Source: Calendula officinalis
Lineage: Eukaryota; Streptophyta; Magnoliopsida; Asterales; Asteraceae
Direction: 5' to 3'
Assembly: GCA_963853835.1 (NCBI GenBank)
Contig: OY970828.1
Coordinates: forward strand, 59,636,861 to 59,700,860
DNA: 64,000 nucleotides
The notes under the pieces were generated by a model that saw only the letters and a program-made list of their open reading frames with translations, was not told where the DNA came from and did not search any database. Positions within the stretch are counted from its first letter, which is position 1. Every line of letters begins with the position of its first letter. The position numbers and the translations under genes were made by a program. Positions 58,576 to 64,000 of the stretch are shown piece by piece.

Positions 58576-59007
58576 TCTGATCTAGCTTATCATATCATTT
58601 TCCACCAATTAATATTGGTTTAGTTTCTTGGGTTTTGTCTTAAAATGAGTTCATACATCCATATAAATCGAGATAATAGAGTGAGTGATCCTACATTTTA
58701 GTAGCATAATATTGACATTATTTGGCAATGTAATGGTATACCTCGTCATCTTTCTATATCAATAGTTATATGCTTTATAAGAAAATGTGGGAAATTTTAA
58801 TTCTTACAAATTATTAGACAAGATTATAAATCAGATTAGATTCGTTTGCACGGAAAATCATGTGTACTTCATTGATTGAATGTAAAACATTGAGAGGAAA
58901 GTTCTTTCATTGATTGAATGTTAAAGAACTATACATCAAGATATATATTCATTGTTTGATCAATGTTTAATCAAGCAACTCTTTTAACAAACTCTCTTAA
59001 CAAAATA
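58576..59007. other. 3' UTR and flank of AM1-like gene
   Basis: Probable 3' UTR to about 58770. A 22-bp word TTTCATTGATTGAATGT recurs at 58866 and 58905. Nothing else seen. Confidence 0.4.
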
Positions 59008-59321
59008 CTTCCTCCGTATCAAAATAAGTGACACAAATTGGCTTACACATTTTTTTAAGTAAAAGATTAAAGTAGAGGTTAAAATAGATTAAAGTACATA
59101 ATTAGTAGAGAATGGGTCCCACTTTTCTTGAATAAAGTGATATTAATGAGTTTTAAAAGTAAAAGTAAGGGTATAAGGGTAATTTCAATTTATTAAAGTG
59201 GATAGTTAGTGGGTATGGGTCCCACTATTTTTTACCAAATAAGGAAAGTTTTCAAAGTGTGTCACTTATTTTGATACACCCCAAAATGGAAAGTGTGTCA
59301 CTTATTTTGATACGGAGGAAG
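59008..59321. mobile_element. Stowaway-like MITE, CTTCCTCCGTATC family
   Basis: Ends CTTCCTCCGTATCAAAATAA and its complement, flanked by TA. 314 bp. Shares 'agtgggtatgggtcccacta' with 27389-27701. Confidence 0.9.
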
Positions 59322-59429
59322 TAATAAAATTAACTAACTTTGGTGTACATGTAATATTTACAAGTGGTATAATTAATAACAACACAAACATATATACCTT
59401 AACCATTTTATTTGTAGGTAATACTAATA

Positions 59430-59500
59430 TGAGTAAATTACAGAAATTGTCTTTTGATCTTTTAAATTATAAGATTAAATGATAAATGTAAAGTTTTAAC
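59430..59500 (+). mobile_element. Truncated Mutator-like MITE end
   Basis: GAGTAAATTACAGAAATTGT is identical to the left end of 24316-24687, but the right end is missing. Confidence 0.5.
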
Positions 59501-59694
59501 TGTATAAAACATAGATAAACTGACATTTGCATAAATGATAAATGTGATCTATCAACACATGATATGAGTGTTTTGGCTAGACTTGAATGCTAAATGAAGA
59601 TCGTCAGAGGTTCTGTCGAAGGTTACATTATGGCGTTCACACCTTCTCTCGTCAGAAATTTATCACTATTCGTTTCTCAAACTCAAAAGCATAA

Positions 59695-60015
59695 GACTCG
59701 TGCCAATGGTAAACGCCACTTTACCGCCGGTTAGCGCCGGTTTGGTGGCACCGTTGGCACGGTCTCGCCACTTTACCGCAGGTTTGAGCCAAGCCGGTTT
59801 GAGGACGGGCGGAGAGTGTGTCGCCGGTTGAATGGGTGGGTCCAAGGGGGTATTTTGTGTGTGTGTGTTTTGTAATGGTGGGTCCCAAAAAATTAAAGGG
59901 AAGGTGTATTGTTGGCATGGGTGCGTCAGTTTAGTGTCGGTTGGAGGGTGAGCTGACGTGGCGCTGATTTGGCAACAACTGACGGTATCAGTTTGCCAAA
60001 CCATTGGCACCGGTC
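59695..60015 (-). mobile_element. Tourist/PIF-like MITE, GACCGGTGCCAA family
   Basis: 321 bp with TAA duplications (59692-59694, 60016-60018). Read on the minus strand it is collinear with 27061-27379. Ends GACTCGTGCCAATGG and CCATTGGCACCGGTC. Confidence 0.88.
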
Positions 60016-60180
60016 TAAGCACCACAAATATGTAAAATCGTCGTGCTTTCGAAAGGTGTTGGAAGAACATGAATAAGAAAAATAATAGAAAAGAAATCAA
60101 CCCAGATTTTGTATGTCACACGCGGACGTGCGTATAAAATGGGCTAACTTGAGTCTAAATAGACCGAAGTCCATTCCATA

Positions 60181-60230
60181 ATGGGCCAATACCCCCACAG
60201 GCCATCTCGGTCAGTCCTCAAAAACCCTAA
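60181..60230 (+). promoter_or_regulatory. Site II and telo-box promoter of eL15 gene
   Basis: ATGGGCCAAT (60181-60190) is a site II-like element and AAACCCTAA (60222-60230) a telo-box, 82 bp before the start codon. This pair is the standard growth-linked promoter module of plant ribosomal protein genes. ATGGGCTA at 60138 may be a second site II. Confidence 0.75.
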
Positions 60231-60311
60231 TTCAGACCCTGCTTCATATTTTCCTACTGGAAGAGCAGACAGCCATCTCTCTGCAGATCCAAGCCGGAAG
60301 AAAGTGCAAAA

Positions 60312-61762
60312 ATGGGTAAAAACGCCTCTCAATTCTATGAATTTCTTAATTATCCGTTAATATTGTATACGCACATGATGTAAATTCGTGTAATTTGTTC
60401 GTAGTATCTGTTTATATTTCATTTTGATTTGTTGAATTTGATAATGGTCGTTCTGATTAGCTCACTGAAATGCTGTGTGATTTCGATGCTGGTAACAGGT
60501 GCTTATACCTATGTATCGGAGCTATGGAGGAAGAAGCAGTCGGATGTGATGCGATTTATGCAGCGGGTCAGGTGCTGGGAATACCGCCAGCTTCCTTCCA
60601 TTGTTAGGGTTACTCACCCAACCCGACCCGATAAGGCCCGCCGTATGGGTTACAAAGCCAAGCAGGTAGCATTTTGATACGCCAATTACCTGATCGTTGA
60701 CTACATTTGACTATATTTCCGTTTTGGTTTATTCTATAGAACGAGAAATTTAACTATCCATACTTGTTCTGTTCTGGAATCTATTTTCTGTTTGCTACTT
60801 ATGATGTTCAATTGATATAGTAAAACTTATACTTGACTTGCATACAACATGAGGTATAGAATCATACTTATGCGAGGTTATGCAAATTGCTATATTTTTT
60901 AGTTTGTATTGTTCTACAAGAATGAAACTTAAACTAATGATTAAAAAAATTGAAATTGAGGATTTGTAGCTGGTTAAATTAATATTGTTTATTAAATTTG
61001 AAGCAACTAAAGCCTACTTTTAATCAAGGAATCAATTGTAGTTTGCTCTTGGATCTTGCTTAACACACTAACTGATACTTTTTAGTCGATTGTAAATTGC
61101 GTTTTGATATGAAAAAAATGTGTTTGATTTTGTGTATTGGGTTGGATTTGTTTGTAGGGATGAACAGAGGTTAATGATAAGCTAATTTAATATATATATA
61201 TATAATGTTTTTCACATATTTAATTTAATATGTAATATATAGGGTTATGTGGTCTACCGTGTACGTGTTAGACGTGGTGGAAGAAAGAGACCAGTTCCTA
61301 AAGGTATTGTGTATGGGAAGCCAACAAACCAAGGTGTGACTCAGCTCAAATTCCAAAGAAGCAAAAGGTCTGTTGCAGAGGAACGAGCTGGCAGGAAATT
61401 GGGCGGTCTCAAGGTTCTCAACTCCTATTGGCTCAATGAGGTATGCAACTTTTTGTTCAAATAACACGTGCTGTTTTTTCATCTCTATTTTTGCTAATTA
61501 TAAGTATTGAATGCAGGATTCAACATACAAGTACTTTGAAGTGATCTTGGTGGACCCCGCACACGCTGCTATCCGAAACGATCCAAGAATCAACTGGATC
61601 TGTAACCCGGTGCACAAACACAGGGAGCTAAGAGGGCTGACATCAGCAGGGAAGAAGTACAGAGGGCTTCGTGGAAAGGGTCACTTGAACCACAAGCAAC
61701 GTCCCTCAAGAAGGGCTACCTGGAAGAGGAACAATACTTTGTCTCTTCGTCGTTACCGTTGA
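60312..61762 (+). CDS. RPL15: 60S ribosomal protein eL15 (L15)
   Basis: Structural protein of the large cytosolic ribosomal subunit. Four coding exons, 60312-60315, 60499-60665, 61243-61440 and 61517-61762, give 615 nt or exactly 204 residues, the universal plant length. The first coding exon is only four bases (ATGG) before its donor site. The sequence is highly basic and unmistakable: GAYTYVSELWRKKQSDVMRF, RVRRGGRKRPVPKGIVYGKP, YKYFEVILVDPAHAAIRNDP and a C-terminus ending LSLRRYR. No substitution or frame break is seen. Upstream site II and telo-box motifs agree with ribosomal co-regulation. A TA microsatellite lies in intron 2 (61190-61204). Confidence 0.98.
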
Positions 61763-62278
61763 TTACTTGTGTCACAAGACTTTTTTTTTTCTTTCTGATA
61801 TTGTGTTTTGCTGTTTGAGAATTGATGATACTAAGTCAGTTTTGATGGCTATGACTGGTTGTTTGAGATATTTCATTGCTGCAACATCTTAGCATTTCTA
61901 AAGTATCTTGCTTAGTTTACTTTCTTAATAAAATATAGTCGTGTTCTACATATTAATTCTTTATTAATTATAAACTATCAATTCAATAACAACCATGGTT
62001 AACTCAACAAACAATGTTTAAGGATAGTCATCTGTAGATCAGATGATACTAGTAGTTTTAATGCATGTTTAACAAATGCCACACTTAGGTGGTGTTTGTT
62101 TTTTTGGAAAAAGTCTTTTTGGGGTCTGCAGGCGGGAAGACATTTTAGAAAAAGAGCGTTTGTTTTTTGGAAGTCAGAAGACGAGAAAAAGTCTTTTTGG
62201 GGTCTGTTGTAAGAAGACTTGGGTCATAGTCTTCAAAATCTGGAAGACATTTTTAATTAAACCTATAAAAGAGTTTAT
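61763..62278. other. eL15 3' UTR and intergenic
   Basis: 3' UTR with AATAAAATA near 61927. From 62090 'ggtggtgtttgttt' and repeated 'aaaaagtctttttggggtctg'-type words suggest a decayed hAT-like element; the ends are not paired. Confidence 0.4.
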
Positions 62279-62500
62279 TCACCACCACTACCACTACGAC
62301 CCATACCGCCACCACCACCTACCTCCACCTACCTCCACAACCACCACCAACCACCACCTTCCGCCACCTCCACCACCCACCACCACCTACCTCCACCACC
62401 ACCACCCCCACCATCTACCGCCACCTCCACCACCTACCTCCACAACCCACCACCACCTACCGCCTCCACCATCCCAACACCACCACCTACCGCCTTCAGT
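62279..62500. repeat. (CCACCA)n-type microsatellite
   Basis: About 220 bp of CCACCACC, CCTACCTCCA and CCGCCA units. A frame through it encodes a His/Pro/Thr run, but that is a by-product of the repeat. Confidence 0.85.
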
Positions 62501-63316
62501 CACTAAAGTATGCCGAGTCACTGAAGGTTATAAGGGTCACTGAAGATACAAGTACATACGAAGATACTAAAGACCGAAGACTTAGTGAGAGTGTGTCTTT
62601 CAAAGATCTCAGTGAGTCAGTAAAAGACCAAAGAAAAAACATAATTCTTTAGTAGTACGCGTTCAATGAAACATTCTTAACGCCAAAACAATTCTTACAT
62701 GTGGAAAATGCGTACATCCTCTGAGCTGTCATTCGTACAAACACTATAAATAGAAGATTTGATAGATGAATTCCAATACGATTGACACTCTGCTCTTTTC
62801 GCAATATGCAAATCCTCTCAAGAAAAATGCAATCTTCAATTGTTTTATTACGATCATTGTAATCTCAGTGTCTGTATTTGTATTCAATCATTTGTTGATT
62901 ATACGTATCTTAATCTAATGATTATCAATTTGTCAATCTTTGCAAGTGATTAGATTAGAATTCGTGTCCGTAGTCTATTCCGCAATCACTTGTATCTTTG
63001 TTATTATTTGATAATAAAGAAAAAAAATTAATTAGAATTATCTTGTGTTAAATATGTTTATTTCCCAATTGATTAGTTGTATTTCAAGGAAGTGTATGCA
63101 CCCCCTATACGTTCTTAAGCACTTATGTGGACCAACATTAGGACACACTATTTTTACATAGCATACCAAAGCCTCATTAAAATACATAATATTTAATGTA
63201 AATAATACATATGATAAACTTAGTTGATATAACACAACATATTAGCTTTTAAAAAAACTAAACACATTTAGTAACCTAGAGTGCATCTGAGCTAAGAAAA
63301 TTTCATTCGTTTACAT
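62501..63316. other. Intergenic with TATA-like and poly(A)-like motifs
   Basis: CTATAAATAGAAG at 62743-62755 and AATAAAG near 63012 could be the promoter and poly(A) parts of a solo LTR or similar remnant. No paired ends or coding sequence support this. Confidence 0.3.
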
Positions 63317-63742
63317 CTAGTGTTTGTGTAGAATCAAATGAGCACCAAACTGAGGTTGTAGAGAAAGTATATTATGTGGAGCATGTGAGTACGATGGGGA
63401 TAACTCAAAAGAGAAGCGTTGTAAAATCAGTGCAAGAGCCATTTTCGCTTCTAACATAGCAAAGTTTTGGCCGATGCATATACGTGGGCCATCACTAAAT
63501 GGAATATATGTGGCTTGTCCCTTGGTCGCCTTTAACACACCTTGAGAAAATCTTTCGGGCTTAAACTCCAATGCATCTTCACCCCATTTATTTTTGTCTC
63601 GGTGTAAAATCATTGCGTTTATTTCGACAACGGTTCCGGCGGGTAACGTTAAGTTACCTAATTTGGTTTCTTCGTGTGTTATTCGGCTTTGAGATATTAC
63701 AGGCGGATATAGTCTAACAACTTCATTAAAGATCATGTGGAT
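63317..63742 (-). CDS. Cytochrome P450, CYP72-like, last exon
   Basis: C-terminal exon of an ER-bound monooxygenase. The acceptor AG at 63743-63744 gives 142 codons in frame to the stop; upstream exons lie right of the window. Visible motifs: K-helix NEVVRLYPPV (ExxR), the PERF-type FKPERF, and the heme loop FSDGPRICIG with the Cys ligand, followed by QNFAMLEAKMALALILQRFS. The ending (SPSYSHAPHNILSLQPQFGA) is typical of CYP72A and its near clans. Odd point: residues after Phe in the heme loop are Ser-Asp where CYP72A usually has Gly-Trp. Substrate unknown; CYP72 members act on terpenoids, fatty acids or hormones. Confidence 0.88.
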   Translation of the reverse strand: MHMIFNEVVRLYPPVISQSRITHEETKLGNLTLPAGTVVEINAMILHRDKNKWGEDALEFKPERFSQGVLKATKGQATYIPFSDGPRICIGQNFAMLEAKMALALILQRFSFELSPSYSHAPHNILSLQPQFGAHLILHKH

Positions 63743-63772
63743 CTGCAAAACGAGACAATTAATTAAGAGACT

Positions 63773-64000
63773 AAGGTGTTGTTTGTTTGCAACTTAATGA
63801 AACCATTAAGTACTGAATCATTCAGCATTCAATGCATTTGTTTAGCGTCTTTGAATGAAATATATGCTGAATGGGACAACAAAATACCGTTGAATCATTC
63901 TATCTTACAACATATGTTGAACCATTAAGCAGTCAAAATACTTATAAAAGAAGTTTCTCGCATTCAAAACAAGTTTTATATATAGCATCTTAATCATTAA
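63773..64000. mobile_element. hAT-like MITE left part in P450 intron, cut by window end
   Basis: AAGGTGTTGTTTGTTTGC resembles the start of 36137-36348; inside are alternating CATTAAG and CATTCAG words. The right end is not in the window. Confidence 0.5.

Noticed and set aside
62076..62543. 155-codon His/Pro-rich frame
   Set aside because: Created by the CCACCA microsatellite.
62640..63015. Endogenous pararetrovirus or solo-LTR promoter
   Set aside because: A TATA-like word and an AATAAA-like word alone are not enough; no paired ends, primer site or coding remnant was found.

Overview
The window is nuclear DNA of a flowering plant. It has intron-rich genes with GT..AG splicing, plant-specific families (beta-expansin, UGT with a PSPG box, AMEIOTIC1/DYAD, CYP72-type P450) and dense plant transposons. 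The protein and repeat style suggests an asterid eudicot, perhaps Asteraceae, but this is an impression and not a proof. Most genes were rebuilt here by hand: each splice junction was placed so that the reading phase carries through to the family's expected stop.

Layout. Minus strand: a DUF676 lipase-like hydrolase (63-3148, 3' end off the window), a WRAP73/WDR8 WD40 protein (5256-8166) and a UQCC1/CBP3 complex III chaperone (11037-12828). Plus strand: a UGT709-like glucosyltransferase (14055-17853), a RhoGAP-like protein (22500-24986), a beta-expansin (38483-39672), a quinone oxidoreductase (45767-47784), an AMEIOTIC1/DYAD meiotic protein (54580-58575) and ribosomal protein eL15 (60312-61762). 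The last exon of a CYP72-like P450 lies on the minus strand at the right edge (63317-63742).

Between and inside these genes are many elements with readable ends. A complete LTR retrotransposon (28013-35350, TSD TTAAA) encodes only Gag. Two Helitrons of 2-3 kb end just upstream of the RhoGAP and quinone oxidoreductase genes. Two ~477-bp Helitrons of one family carry tRNA-like boxes, and next to one of them is a ~400-bp x3 tandem array built from its 5' end. There are several MITE families: Stowaway (TA), Tourist/PIF (TAA/TTA), hAT (8-bp TSD) and Mutator-like (9-bp TSD). Some are nested, in the WRAP73 intron and at 8897-10029.

The genes are unrelated housekeeping, cell-wall, meiotic and specialised-metabolism loci and do not form a pathway or cluster. 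From memory, two groups of them have close homologues near one another on Arabidopsis chromosome 5, which suggests conserved ancestral gene order. I found no rRNA, true tRNA, CRISPR or organellar insert.
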